Positions 7,895 to 16,917 of a stretch of DNA of 46,105 bases are shown here, in pieces. The stretch is from an uncultured Alphaproteobacteria bacterium (GTDB lineage: Bacteria > Pseudomonadota > Alphaproteobacteria > RF32 > CAG-239), in contig CALXWB010000010.1 in assembly GCA_944392225.1 (NCBI GenBank), positions 1-46,105 on the forward strand. The letters run 5' to 3'. How positions within the stretch are numbered: the stretch's first letter is position 1; every line of letters starts with the position of its first letter. The notes under the pieces were generated by a model. It did no database searches. It worked only from the letters and a program-made list of their open reading frames with translations, and was not told the DNA's origin. A program made the position numbers and the translations under genes.

Positions 7895-9049
7895 TTAGAA
7901 GCGAGTATGCGGATCATAGAGTTTTTTATGTTCTTCAATGGCGTTCATATCGGTCATATTGGCAATATATTCGCAAACCACGTCGGCAATGCGTTCATCC
8001 GTTGAGTTATTATCAAGATATTTGCGCACGTTCATCGGCAAAAGACGCCAATCTTGCATAAAGACGGCAAACAGCTCTTCGACAATGCGTTGTGATTTCA
8101 TGTCCATACGGGCAACCGAGGTGTTGGTATAAAAATATTTTTTCAAAAAGGCGTGCAGCTGCGCAATTTCGCCGTGCATGGCCGGAGAAAAATCAACAAT
8201 AAAGCCTTTGTGTTTGCGCACATCGGCCGTGGTAGTGATGCGGTGTTTTTTAATGTTTTCTCTTGAGTTTTCAAGCAAGTCAAAAATCATGCGGGCAATC
8301 ATATTTCGGGTGACGGAATAGATTCTCAAATTGTCATCCGCGGTTGGATTCTCTGCCTCAAATTTGGTCAGAATTTCGTTGATAAAGGGCAGCTCGCGCA
8401 AATCTTGAAGCGAGAAAAATCCGGCGCGGAAGCCATCGTCAATATCATGGTTGTTATAGGCAATATCATCGGCAAAAGAGGCCACCTGTGCCTCGAGCGA
8501 GGGATAGTTTTTCAAGTCCAAATCAAATTTTTTGTTAAATTCTTTTAAGTAAGGGCTTAAGATTTTTTTGATGGGACCGTTATGCTTGACCGTGCCTTCA
8601 AGCGTTTCCCAAGTGAGATTAAGTCCGTCAAACTCGGGATAATGAATTTCAATTTTGGTCATGATTTTCAAGGAATGAACATTGTGATCAAAACCGCCGA
8701 AATTTTTCATGGCATTTTGCAGACCGCGCTCACCGGCGTGCCCGAAAGGCGAGTGCCCGAGGTCATGGGCCAAAGCAATGGCTTCGCCGAGCTCTTCATT
8801 AAGGTTGAGGCTTTTGCAAATGGTGCGTGTGATTTGCGAAACCTCAATGCTGTGGGTGAGTCGCGTGCGATAGTTTTTGCCTTCATGATAAGCAAACACC
8901 TGAGTTTTCCCGTCGAGTTTACGAAAAGCCGATGAGTGGATGAGCCGGTCGCGATCGCGCTGAAAAGGCGAGCGGATGATATTGATAAAATCGGGATAAA
9001 GACGTCCTCGGCTTTCTTCGGGTTTTGAGGCATAAGTTGCAAGCACCAT
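7895..9049 (-). CDS. dgt: Deoxyguanosinetriphosphate triphosphohydrolase-like protein
   Basis: This HD-domain enzyme hydrolyses dNTPs to deoxynucleosides and triphosphate. The 384-residue product fits the shorter Dgt-like class. Metal and catalytic residues are visible in RLTHSIEV (His66), ALAHDLGHSPFGHAG (His95, Asp96) and SFADDIAYNNHDIDDG. I start at ATG 9049, with AAAGGA upstream, giving the family N-terminus with ESRGR and the SPFQRDRDRLIHSSAFRKL block. It is divergent from xth, so an exonuclease and a dNTP-controlling enzyme share the 69-base intergenic region. Confidence 0.92.
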   Translation of the reverse strand: MVLATYASKPEESRGRLYPDFINIIRSPFQRDRDRLIHSSAFRKLDGKTQVFAYHEGKNYRTRLTHSIEVSQITRTICKSLNLNEELGEAIALAHDLGHSPFGHAGERGLQNAMKNFGGFDHNVHSLKIMTKIEIHYPEFDGLNLTWETLEGTVKHNGPIKKILSPYLKEFNKKFDLDLKNYPSLEAQVASFADDIAYNNHDIDDGFRAGFFSLQDLRELPFINEILTKFEAENPTADDNLRIYSVTRNMIARMIFDLLENSRENIKKHRITTTADVRKHKGFIVDFSPAMHGEIAQLHAFLKKYFYTNTSVARMDMKSQRIVEELFAVFMQDWRLLPMNVRKYLDNNSTDERIADVVCEYIANMTDMNAIEEHKKLYDPHTRF

Positions 9050-9062
9050 TGTTTTTTTTCCT

Positions 9063-9090
9063 TTGCTAAAATATATTTTCAATATACAAT
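9063..9090 (+). promoter_or_regulatory. Candidate promoter for xth-rnr-S41 operon
   Basis: TTGCTA (9063-9068) and TACAAT (9085-9090) are separated by 16 bp, 28 bases before the xth start. Confidence 0.45.
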
Positions 9091-9118
9091 GCAAAACAAA
9101 ATAAAGTAAAGGTTCAAA

Positions 9119-9919
9119 ATGAAGATTTCGACGTATAATGTAAATTCGATTAATGCACGTTTGGAAAATTTAAGCGGCTGGCTCAAAGCCGAGCATCCCG
9201 ATATTGTTTTGCTGCAAGAGATAAAATGCGAATATAATGCTTTTCCGTTTTTGGAGCTGAGTGCTTTAGGGTATGAAGCTGCCATGCTGGGGGAGAAAAG
9301 CTATAACGGCGTGGCTGTTTTGAGTCGCCACAAGATAAAGGTGGAACAAGAGGGCTTACCGGGGTTTGTTGATGAACACGCCAGATATTTAGAGGTAAAG
9401 ATAGAAGTGGAAGGACAAAAATATCGCGTTGCTTCCATTTATCTGCCAAACGGCAATCCGCCATATAACAACCCGCAAGATGAAAGCAAGTTCAAATATA
9501 AATTGGCGTTTATGGATGCTTTGTATGTTCACGCCAAAAAATTATTACAAAGCAGAGAAAATGTCATTCTGGGCGGCGATTTTAATGTGATTATGAGCGC
9601 TTTGGATGTTTATGATGAAAAAGCTTTTTTAGGCAATGCCTTATATCGGCCGGAAGTCATTTCACGCTTGAAAGCAATCGAATATCTGGGTTTTTATGAT
9701 GCATACCGCACGCTTTATCCCAACCATGTCGGCTACACGTTTTGGGATTATACCGGCAATGCTTTCGGCTCAGATTATGGTTTGAGAATTGACTATCTGT
9801 TTTTATCGCCGAGCGTGGCCGATAAATTGGCCGGCGTGGCCATAGATAAAAACCCGCGCCGCGGCATCAAACCTTCGGACCACACGCCCTTAACCGCAGA
9901 GATAAATAAATATGAATAA
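9119..9919 (+). CDS. xthA: Exodeoxyribonuclease III
   Basis: This is a base-excision-repair enzyme with AP-endonuclease and 3'-5' exonuclease activity. The 266-residue product shows the EEP-family catalytic residues: Asn7 (YNVNSINAR), Glu34 (LLQEIKC), Asp154/Asn156 (LGGDFNV) and Asp254/His255 (PSDHTPL). The IDYLFLS block near residue 224 is also typical. AAAGG lies about 9 bases before the ATG. It overlaps the rnr start by 8 bases and shares the divergent region with dgt. Confidence 0.95.
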   Translation: MKISTYNVNSINARLENLSGWLKAEHPDIVLLQEIKCEYNAFPFLELSALGYEAAMLGEKSYNGVAVLSRHKIKVEQEGLPGFVDEHARYLEVKIEVEGQKYRVASIYLPNGNPPYNNPQDESKFKYKLAFMDALYVHAKKLLQSRENVILGGDFNVIMSALDVYDEKAFLGNALYRPEVISRLKAIEYLGFYDAYRTLYPNHVGYTFWDYTGNAFGSDYGLRIDYLFLSPSVADKLAGVAIDKNPRRGIKPSDHTPLTAEINKYE

Positions 9920-12071
9920 AAAAACAAACAAAAATAAGTTTGATTTGCCGCCGGAAGCGGTGTTGGAAATTTCCGGCGTCAGCGATTATGGCGATTATAC
10001 CGCCGTTGTGTCCGATAAAAGGGACAATCCGGCAAACGTGGCCATCTACGTTGCGGAAAACCGGCGCCTGAAACCGGCTCTGGGCATGGGCGATAAGTTT
10101 CTGGCGCGGTTGGAAAAGAAAAAAGATTGTTATATTGCCAAACCGATTATGCGTTTGGGCAACGCGGCCATACCCGATGAAATTATCTATGGCGTGGTGG
10201 AAGAAAAAGGCGATAAGTTTTACCTCAAACCTTCCGAGAAAAAAGATTATATGACCTATCTTTTGGAAGATTCGGCCAAGCTCAAAGACGGCGACTTTGT
10301 CAAAGTGGCTTTGGGCGGCAGTCGGCGCTTCAAACAGGCAAGGGTGGTAAAAAACTTTGGCCGCTTTGATTTGCACAAAGCCTCATCGCTGTTCATTTTG
10401 GAAAAATATGACATTCCTTACGAGTTTCCAAAAGAAGTGATAAAAGAAACTTATCACTTGCCGACATTTGATAAGGAAAAAAGAGAAAATCTGACGCACC
10501 TGCCGATTGTCACGATAGACGGCGATGATTCCAAAGATTTTGACGATGCGGTCTATGCCGAAAAAACGGCAAGCGGATTCAAACTTGTGGTGGCCATTGC
10601 CGACGTGAGCTTTTATGTGCGTCCGTTCACGGCGCTGGATAAAGAGGCTTATAAAAGGGGCAATTCGGTTTACCTGCCCGATAGGGTGGTGCCGATGTTG
10701 CCGGAAAAATTGAGCAACGATTTGTGTTCTCTGCGTCCCAAAGAAGAAAGAGCCGCCATTGCCTGCATGATGAATATTGATGAACAAGGCAACATTTTGC
10801 AATATGACTTTAAGCGTGCAGTGATAAAATCTGCCGCCAGATTGACCTATAAGGAAGTGCAAAATGCACTGGACGGAAAAAAGAAAACCGTCAATATCGA
10901 AGAAGTTTTCACCAAAACGGTTCAGCCGGTATATGCGGCTTATCAGGCGTTGCGCAAAGCCCGAGATAAAAGAGGCGCGCTCAATTTGGAGAGCAATGAA
11001 TATAAAATTCGCTTTGATGACAAAGGCAATGTCGTGGCCATAGAAAAAGAAGAACATTTGGAAGCACATCAGCTGATAGAAGAATTTATGATTGCTGCCA
11101 ATGTTTGCGCCGCCAAGGCCTTGAAAAAGAGCAAGCTGCCGACCATGTATCGTGTGCATGAAAAGCCGCTGGAAGAAAAACTGAAAGATATTGAGCCTTT
11201 GTTGCACAATTTGGGGCTGAAATTGCCGGAGCCGAGCGCGTTGAAGCCGGAGCATTTTAACAAGATTTTAGATATGTGCAGCCCGCAAGGCTATAATGCC
11301 GGCATCGGGGAGCTGATATTAAGATTGCAGTGTCAGGCCAAATATGCGCCGCATAATGTCGGGCATTTCGGCTTGGGGCTGGAAGATTATGCCCATTTCA
11401 CCTCGCCGATTAGAAGATATGCCGATTTGCTGGTGCACCGCGCATTGGTAAAGGCCTATAAAATGCCCGAGGGCGGAGAGCTGGAAGATTCGGCCAGCGT
11501 GAAAACTTTTGAAGAAATCGGCGAGCATTTGTGCGTGACCGAAAGACGCGCCGCCAATGCCGAAAGAGAGATGACCGCGCGTTTTGTTTCGGCTTATCTG
11601 GCACCGATGATTGGGGCTGATTTTGAGGTCAAAATTTCCGGCATTTCTTCGGCGGGTTTGTTTGTCAAGATTGAAAATATCGGTGCCGAAGGTCTGATAC
11701 CGATGTCGAGCCTGCCGATAGATGAATATGAGTTGCAACCAAACAATATGGAGCTGACGGGAAAAAATTACGGTCTGCATTTTTACTTTGGACAGAGTTT
11801 GAAAGCACGGTTGTTGGAAGCCACGCCGCTGACCGGCGGTTTGATATTCAAATATATAGATGAAGAAGAGGGCGTGTCATATGCCGAAAAAGGCGGCAGA
11901 TTCAAAAGCAGCTATAAAAAGCTGGACGCAATCAAAAAAGATTTAGGAAGAAATAAGAAGAAAAAAGAGCGGAAAAATAAAAAAGAAAAGTTGTCAAAGA
12001 AGCAAAGAAAAGAAAAAATAAAAGACAAGAACAAACTCAAAGCCAAAAGAAAGAAGTCCAACGCCAAATGA
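9912..12071 (+). CDS. rnr: Ribonuclease R
   Basis: RNase R is a processive 3'-5' exoribonuclease that degrades structured RNA. The 719-residue product has N-terminal OB-like regions and a catalytic RNB domain with TIDGDDSKDFDDAV (201-214; Asp203, Asp209, Asp211, Asp212). The conserved HFTSPIRRYADLLVHR block and an S1 domain (about 570-655) follow. A very basic Lys/Arg tail (about 660-719) is thought to help unwinding in this family. The ATG overlaps the xth end by 8 bases, and the stop overlaps the S41 peptidase start (ATGA), so all three genes look translationally coupled. Length is near the alphaproteobacterial norm. Confidence 0.96.
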   Translation: MNKKTNKNKFDLPPEAVLEISGVSDYGDYTAVVSDKRDNPANVAIYVAENRRLKPALGMGDKFLARLEKKKDCYIAKPIMRLGNAAIPDEIIYGVVEEKGDKFYLKPSEKKDYMTYLLEDSAKLKDGDFVKVALGGSRRFKQARVVKNFGRFDLHKASSLFILEKYDIPYEFPKEVIKETYHLPTFDKEKRENLTHLPIVTIDGDDSKDFDDAVYAEKTASGFKLVVAIADVSFYVRPFTALDKEAYKRGNSVYLPDRVVPMLPEKLSNDLCSLRPKEERAAIACMMNIDEQGNILQYDFKRAVIKSAARLTYKEVQNALDGKKKTVNIEEVFTKTVQPVYAAYQALRKARDKRGALNLESNEYKIRFDDKGNVVAIEKEEHLEAHQLIEEFMIAANVCAAKALKKSKLPTMYRVHEKPLEEKLKDIEPLLHNLGLKLPEPSALKPEHFNKILDMCSPQGYNAGIGELILRLQCQAKYAPHNVGHFGLGLEDYAHFTSPIRRYADLLVHRALVKAYKMPEGGELEDSASVKTFEEIGEHLCVTERRAANAEREMTARFVSAYLAPMIGADFEVKISGISSAGLFVKIENIGAEGLIPMSSLPIDEYELQPNNMELTGKNYGLHFYFGQSLKARLLEATPLTGGLIFKYIDEEEGVSYAEKGGRFKSSYKKLDAIKKDLGRNKKKKERKNKKEKLSKKQRKEKIKDKNKLKAKRKKSNAK

Positions 12072-13180
12072 AAAAATGCCTGATTGCTTTTTTGCTGTTG
12101 CTGAGCTGTGCCGATATGGCATCGGCGCAAGAATATACCGATGAAGATGTTTATAAAACAACATTTTCGGCAGTTAAGGAGCATTATATCAAAAAAACAG
12201 ATGTTGAAACTCTGGCCGTCAATGCCCTAAAAGCTCTAAACAAGGTAGATAAAAAAGTTTTGGTTGGCGATGATGATAAACGCGTGACGCTTTATTATGG
12301 CGGCAGAGTCTTGAGGAGCAAGTTAAAGCCGCAAGATAAAGAAGATATAGCAGCTTGGGCAAAGCTCAATGCGGATATGATAAAAGAGCTGAAAAAAGTT
12401 TCGACATCAGCACGCGACAAAGATTTTGAAATATTAGACACCACCATGGAAGAAACAATTGCAAAGAGTTTGGACGGTGTTTCAAAATATTATCCCGAAG
12501 GTCAGAGTGAAGAGGTTGGAAGAGCAGACAATCCGCGCAATTTTGTGGCAAGTTTGCAAGACAATATTTTATATATCAAGATTGTGGCGTTTAATCAGTT
12601 TACTTTTGATGAGCTTAAAAAAGCATTGCAACAATATCCAAATTTTGAGGGTGTGATACTGGATTTGAGGGCCTCTCCCGGCGGAGATTTGGCCGAGGCT
12701 TTGAAGGTTGCCGATGCCTTTTTGGCCGGAGGAATCTTGGCTTCTGAGGTCAAAAAAGATGGCAAACGCGCATTTTTCTATGCTGATGAAATAGACTTAA
12801 CGCAAGATAAGCCGATGGCGGTGTTGGTAGATGGGCAGACCATGTCGGCGGCAGAGATTGCGGCTTCAGCCCTGCAGGCACAGAGCCGAGGTAAGTTGAT
12901 TGGCACCAAAACCTATGGCAAGGGGAGTAAGCAAGAGCTTTTTGAGCTGCCGAACGGTGCGGTTTTGGGTTTGACCACAGGCTATTTTTACACATCGGCA
13001 GAAAATGCGCTGGATAAACAAGGTGTGATGCCCGATATTTGCGTTTCCGGCCTGAAAGAAGAGGAAGATGTTGAAAAAATTGTTTACGGAGAACATAAAG
13101 CAAAATGTATGCCTGAGAGCCGAGAGAGAAAAAATTTGGAGCTAAAAGCGGCAAAATATTTGATAAAAAGCCAAATTTGA
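12068..13180 (+). CDS. S41 family (C-terminal processing) peptidase, exported
   Basis: The 370-residue protein has a signal peptide (residues 1-20, ending ASA before QE), so it probably acts in the periplasm. The peptidase core shows LDLRASPGGD near 199, the catalytic Ser260 in VDGQTMSAAEIAA and the Lys285 general base in GTKTYGKGS. This is the Ser-Lys dyad of CtpA/Prc-type proteases. I cannot see a clear PDZ domain between residues 115 and 160, where CtpA proteins normally have one. Substrates are unknown. It starts within the rnr stop (ATGA), an unusual partner for an exported protease. Confidence 0.88.
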   Translation: MKKCLIAFLLLLSCADMASAQEYTDEDVYKTTFSAVKEHYIKKTDVETLAVNALKALNKVDKKVLVGDDDKRVTLYYGGRVLRSKLKPQDKEDIAAWAKLNADMIKELKKVSTSARDKDFEILDTTMEETIAKSLDGVSKYYPEGQSEEVGRADNPRNFVASLQDNILYIKIVAFNQFTFDELKKALQQYPNFEGVILDLRASPGGDLAEALKVADAFLAGGILASEVKKDGKRAFFYADEIDLTQDKPMAVLVDGQTMSAAEIAASALQAQSRGKLIGTKTYGKGSKQELFELPNGAVLGLTTGYFYTSAENALDKQGVMPDICVSGLKEEEDVEKIVYGEHKAKCMPESRERKNLELKAAKYLIKSQI

Positions 13181-13202
13181 ACAATTTGATAAAAAAAATT
13201 TA

Positions 13203-13230
13203 TTGACAATATATCTGAAACGTGCATAAT
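13203..13230 (+). promoter_or_regulatory. Promoter of rpmG
   Basis: A perfect TTGACA (13203-13208) is followed after 16 bp by CATAAT (13225-13230). The predicted leader is about 40 bases long. Confidence 0.7.
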
Positions 13231-13277
13231 GCGGCTAAATGTTTTAATTTGAAACCTAAAAATAAGAGTATAAAAAA

Positions 13278-13445
13278 ATGGCAAAAGCAGTAAAAGTTAA
13301 AGTTAAGATGGAAAGCACAGCCGGAACCGGCACATTTTTTCTTGCTGAAAAGAATCCGAGAACTCATCCGGAAAAATTGACCTTGAAAAAATATGACAAG
13401 AAGTCAAGAAAACACGAAGAGTTCGTTGAAAAGAAATTGAAGTAA
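13278..13445 (+). CDS. rpmG: 50S ribosomal protein L33 (bL33), cysteine-free form
   Basis: The 55-residue protein has the L33 pattern AGTGTFFLAEKNPR and LTLKKYDKKSRKHEEFVEKK. None of the four zinc-binding cysteines of the C+ form is present, so this is the zinc-free C- type usual in alphaproteobacteria. It is a single-gene unit with its own promoter and terminator. The leader (AATAAGAGTATAA) is almost identical to that of rpmF at 33526. Confidence 0.97.
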   Translation: MAKAVKVKVKMESTAGTGTFFLAEKNPRTHPEKLTLKKYDKKSRKHEEFVEKKLK

Positions 13446-13475
13446 TTTCTTTCAAGCTTTTTAAGTTTAAGAAAA

Positions 13476-13506
13476 ATACCGGCGCAAGGCGTCGGTATTT
13501 TTTTTG
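13476..13506 (+). terminator. Terminator of rpmG
   Basis: ATACCGGCGC and GCGTCGGTAT make a 10-bp stem with one G-T pair and a very short loop, followed by eight or more T. Confidence 0.88.
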
Positions 13507-13689
13507 TAATTATTATATATTCCATAACCATTTTATTTTTTTCAAAACACAATCAACTAGTCCATCTAGCAATACAATTAAGCAAGCTAGGTTTGTTGAG
13601 CTACTTCTTTCTTATCTGAACGAGGACAAAAGCTCCGTCATAAACGGGAAAAGCATCGCGATACACAAGGCACGGATAAACCGATGCGG
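13507..13689. other. Unassigned segment between rpmG and xerC
   Basis: This 183-base segment holds no gene with a start codon that I can defend. It contains inverted repeats, including GCATCG/CGATGC (about 13655-13686). At the border TAAGCTG/CAGCTTA (13691-13708) forms a perfect 7-bp hairpin that includes the xerC stop codon. On the minus strand one frame stays open for about 34 codons across 13600-13703 without an initiation codon. It may be a relic or part of a dispersed repeat. Confidence 0.35.
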
Positions 13690-14610
13690 TTAAGCTGGCT
13701 TCAGCTTAGAGTATTCTTTTTTGAGGGTTTCAATATTAACATCAGTATATCTTTGAGTTGTCGAGAGGGAAGCATGGCCCAGGAGCTCTTGAATGGAGCG
13801 CAAGTCTGTTCCTTCCGCCAAGAGGTGAGTTGCAAAAGAATGTCGCAGCGCATGAGGAGTTAAGTCATGAGAGAGTCCGAGCCCCGCGCGAATTTTTTGC
13901 AACTGCCGTTGTATAATCCGCGGAGAGAGGCGCTCACCCCTGGCGCCCAAGAAAAGCGGTTCGCCGTTTTTCAAATTATAGGGGCATTCTTTGATATAAG
14001 CATGAACGGCATCTTTGATTTGAGGTAGCACGGGCACGATTCTTTCTTTATTACCTTTACCCCGGATGCGTATAAAATCATTGTCGTTTATATCACCCAC
14101 ATTGAGGCTGAGGGCTTCCGAGATTCGCAAACCGCAACCGTAAAGGAGTGTGAGAATGGCGGCATCGCGAAGCCCTTGCCATGCATTTGTGGCAAAATTT
14201 TTACTTTGTTCCAGCACATCAAAGGTTTGATCCACATCAAGCGCTTTAGGCAGGGTTTTATTGCGTCGTGGAGAGGAGATAACGGAGATGGCGGTATTTT
14301 TTATGATTTTGCGCGCATTGAGAAACTTGAAAAAATTGCGGAGCGTAGAAATGTGGCGCGCAAGGGAAGATTTTTCCAGCCCGCGGGCAGAAGCTTCGGC
14401 AATATAGTTGCGAAAAGCGCGCACGTCCATTTTTTCCAGCATGGCAATGGAAAGATATTTTTCAAAAGAAAAAGTAAAATCAGACAAATCACGAGCATAT
14501 CCGTCCAGAGTATGGGCAGAATATCTTCTTTCATCTTTAAGCCAATCAAGCCAATCTTCAATGATTTGGGCAAGTTCGGCATCAACTTTATATTTAATTT
14601 CCTGTTTCAT
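13690..14610 (-). CDS. xerC: Tyrosine recombinase XerC
   Basis: XerC acts with XerD at dif to resolve chromosome dimers. The 306-residue product has the N-terminal SAM-like core-binding domain (about 12-100). The catalytic domain carries Arg162 (GCGLRISEAL), Lys185 (IRGKGNKERIVP), His253 and Arg256 (PHALRHSFATHLL), His279 (LLGHASLSTTQ) and nucleophile Tyr288. Length and spacing are normal. It is divergent from priA, the usual alphaproteobacterial arrangement next to the ATP synthase operon, which favours housekeeping XerC over a mobile-element integrase. XerD is the main alternative. Confidence 0.9.
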   Translation of the reverse strand: MKQEIKYKVDAELAQIIEDWLDWLKDERRYSAHTLDGYARDLSDFTFSFEKYLSIAMLEKMDVRAFRNYIAEASARGLEKSSLARHISTLRNFFKFLNARKIIKNTAISVISSPRRNKTLPKALDVDQTFDVLEQSKNFATNAWQGLRDAAILTLLYGCGLRISEALSLNVGDINDNDFIRIRGKGNKERIVPVLPQIKDAVHAYIKECPYNLKNGEPLFLGARGERLSPRIIQRQLQKIRAGLGLSHDLTPHALRHSFATHLLAEGTDLRSIQELLGHASLSTTQRYTDVNIETLKKEYSKLKPA

Positions 14611-14673
14611 AAGACAAATTATAAAAGCAATAGATTAAGAAAAAGTTTTTTTGTGTGTAAACGATAAACAGAT

Positions 14674-14702
14674 TTGTATTACACAAAGCAGATTGTTATT
14701 AT
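14674..14702 (+). promoter_or_regulatory. Candidate promoter of priA
   Basis: TTGTAT (14674-14679) and TATTAT (14697-14702) are 17 bp apart, 30 bases before the priA TTG start. Confidence 0.5.
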
Positions 14703-14731
14703 CAAGAGCGAACAAATGAAGGAAAAAGATT

Positions 14732-16912
14732 TTGTCTGAGATTGTCGGCGTATTGTTACCACTGCCTTTTAATGACGTTTTTGACTATAAGGTTGAAAGC
14801 GATAATGTAGTTTTGGGCTCAATTGTGCGCGTGCCATGGGGTAGGGAACAACAAGTCGGCGTGGTCTGGAAGTTAGGTAAATCGGCAGATATTCCAGAAA
14901 GCAAAATCAAACCGATTATTGAGGTTTTAAGATTACCTCCTTTATCTGATGCTTTAAGAAAATTTGTGAGTTTTGTAGCCACTTACAATATGGCTTATTT
15001 GGGGTTGAGCTTGAAAATGGTTCTAAGTGCCAAAGGTGCGTTAGAAGACCCCAAAATGAATGTGCTTTATACCTTATCCGGCAAAACCTTGGCGGAGGCC
15101 AAGTTAAAAAATTCTGATGCGCGTTGGCGGGTGATAGATTTACTTAAACATTATCCATATTCCAGAGCCGAGATAGCCAAAGGTGCAGGTGTTAGCCAAA
15201 GCGTAATAAAAACCATGATAGATGCCGGTGTCTTGAAGCCGATAGAGGTGGAAAAGAAAAAAGAGTTTGCCGAACCTAAAGGAGAATTCCATAAGGTTGA
15301 TTTAACACCAGAGCAAAAAGCCGCGGCAGAACAATTGGTTGCAAAGGTTGGTGAAGGTTTTTCCGTAACATTGTTAGACGGTGTAACTGGTTCAGGTAAA
15401 ACAGAGGTTTATTTTGAGGCCGTGGCCGAGGCTTTGAGTAAAGGTAAACAAGTTTTGGTGACCGTGCCGGAAATTGCCTTGACCAGCCAGTGGTTAGGCA
15501 GGTTTGAAAGAAGATTCGGCGTAAAGCCTGCTTGCTGGCATTCTGGCTTGGGAACAAAAGAAAGAACCGATAACTGGATAGCCATAGCCGAAGGTCGGGC
15601 CAAGGTGATTGTCGGGGCACGTTCGGCATTGTTTTTGCCTTATCAAAATTTAGGCCTGATTGTGGTGGATGAAAGCCATGATCATTCATATAAGCAAGAA
15701 GAAGGCGTCAATTATCAAGGGCGCGATATGGCGGTTGTCAGAGCAAAAATGGAAGCTTTTCCCATCATTTTGGCAACGGCAACGCCAGATTTGGAAACCT
15801 TAAATAATGTGGATGAAGGTAAATATGAGGTGGTTAAGTTAACCAGTCGTTATGCTGCTGCCGAATTACCGAAAATAGAAATTGTAGATTTGAAAAAAGA
15901 TAAGCCACAAAAAGGAGATTGGGGCGTTTCATGGTTGGCGCCGAGCTTAGTTAAAGCTTTGGAACAAAATTTGGAAAAAGGCGAGCAGTCCATGTTGTTT
16001 TTAAACCGCCGGGGTTATGCGCCTTTGATTATATGTCGCGATTGTGGACACAGGATTCAATGTCCGCATTGTTCGGCGTGGCTAACCGAACACAAAAATA
16101 CCAAAAATTTGGTTTGTCATCACTGCGGCTATTCCATTCCGATTCCTTTGTCTTGTCCGCATTGTAATTCAGAAACGGGTTTGACGGCTTGCGGCCCGGG
16201 TGTGGAACGTGTAGCAGAAGAAGTTAAAGCGCGTTTCCCTCAGGCCAGAATACGTGTGATATCAAGCGATATTACCTCCACTTTAGATGACGTTTCTGAA
16301 GTTATCAGAGAAATGGAAAAAGGTGAGGTAGATATTTTAATCGGTACGCAGATTCTCGCTAAAGGGCACCATTTTCCAAGCTTAACGCTGGTTGGAATAG
16401 TTGATGCCGATTTAGGCTTAATGGGAAGTGATTTGCGCGCTACCGAGCAAACATATCAGTTATTGTCACAAGTTTCTGGGCGTGCCGGTAGAGGTGAGAA
16501 AAAAGGCATTGTGTATTTGCAAACCTTATATCCTGAAAATGCGGTTTTGAAAGCATTGATGAGCGGAAACAGAGAAGAGTTTTTGTCCCTTGAAAAGAAA
16601 ACCAGAAGAATGTTAAAGCTCCCGCCATATGGGCGTTTGGCCGCAATTATCGTGAGCGGAGAAAACCAAGATTTAACCGAGCGTGTGGCCAAACATTTAG
16701 GCAGCATTGCTCCAAATACGGATTCGGTTGTCACTTTGGGCCCGGCCCCGGCGCCAATATATAAGTTGAGAGGAAAATATCGGTATCGCCTGTTGCTCAA
16801 AACCGGCAAGTTGATAAAAATTCAGGACATCTTAAAAAACTGGCTAAGCCGAGTCAATGCGCCGAGTTCGGTGAAAATCGAGGCTGATATTGACCCCTAT
16901 AGCTTTATGTAA
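14732..16912 (+). CDS. priA: Primosomal replication restart helicase PriA
   Basis: PriA binds stalled forks and reloads the replisome. The 726-residue product has the N-terminal DNA-binding domain (LLPLPFNDVFDYKV) and Walker A GVTGSGKTEVYF (217-228). The DExH motif VVDESHDHSYKQ and a cysteine cluster at about 435-480 (CRDCG, CPHC, CHHCG, CPHC) for two zinc ions are also present. The helicase motif QVSGRAGRG follows. The start is TTG at 14732, with AAGGAAAAA 6-14 bases upstream; no ATG or GTG nearby gives the family N-terminus. The ATP synthase operon follows. Confidence 0.95.
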   Translation: MSEIVGVLLPLPFNDVFDYKVESDNVVLGSIVRVPWGREQQVGVVWKLGKSADIPESKIKPIIEVLRLPPLSDALRKFVSFVATYNMAYLGLSLKMVLSAKGALEDPKMNVLYTLSGKTLAEAKLKNSDARWRVIDLLKHYPYSRAEIAKGAGVSQSVIKTMIDAGVLKPIEVEKKKEFAEPKGEFHKVDLTPEQKAAAEQLVAKVGEGFSVTLLDGVTGSGKTEVYFEAVAEALSKGKQVLVTVPEIALTSQWLGRFERRFGVKPACWHSGLGTKERTDNWIAIAEGRAKVIVGARSALFLPYQNLGLIVVDESHDHSYKQEEGVNYQGRDMAVVRAKMEAFPIILATATPDLETLNNVDEGKYEVVKLTSRYAAAELPKIEIVDLKKDKPQKGDWGVSWLAPSLVKALEQNLEKGEQSMLFLNRRGYAPLIICRDCGHRIQCPHCSAWLTEHKNTKNLVCHHCGYSIPIPLSCPHCNSETGLTACGPGVERVAEEVKARFPQARIRVISSDITSTLDDVSEVIREMEKGEVDILIGTQILAKGHHFPSLTLVGIVDADLGLMGSDLRATEQTYQLLSQVSGRAGRGEKKGIVYLQTLYPENAVLKALMSGNREEFLSLEKKTRRMLKLPPYGRLAAIIVSGENQDLTERVAKHLGSIAPNTDSVVTLGPAPAPIYKLRGKYRYRLLLKTGKLIKIQDILKNWLSRVNAPSSVKIEADIDPYSFM

Positions 16913-16917
16913 AAAAG

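Noticed and set aside
10383-11255. Long open frame on the minus strand inside rnr (290 codons)
   Set aside because: It is antisense to a well-conserved RNase R gene, and its translation is rich in Phe, Ile, Arg and His, as expected from a shadow of coding sequence. No ribosome site is seen.
13507-13689. tRNA or small RNA gene in the rpmG-xerC gap
   Set aside because: I found no cloverleaf, no T-loop consensus and no CCA end on either strand.
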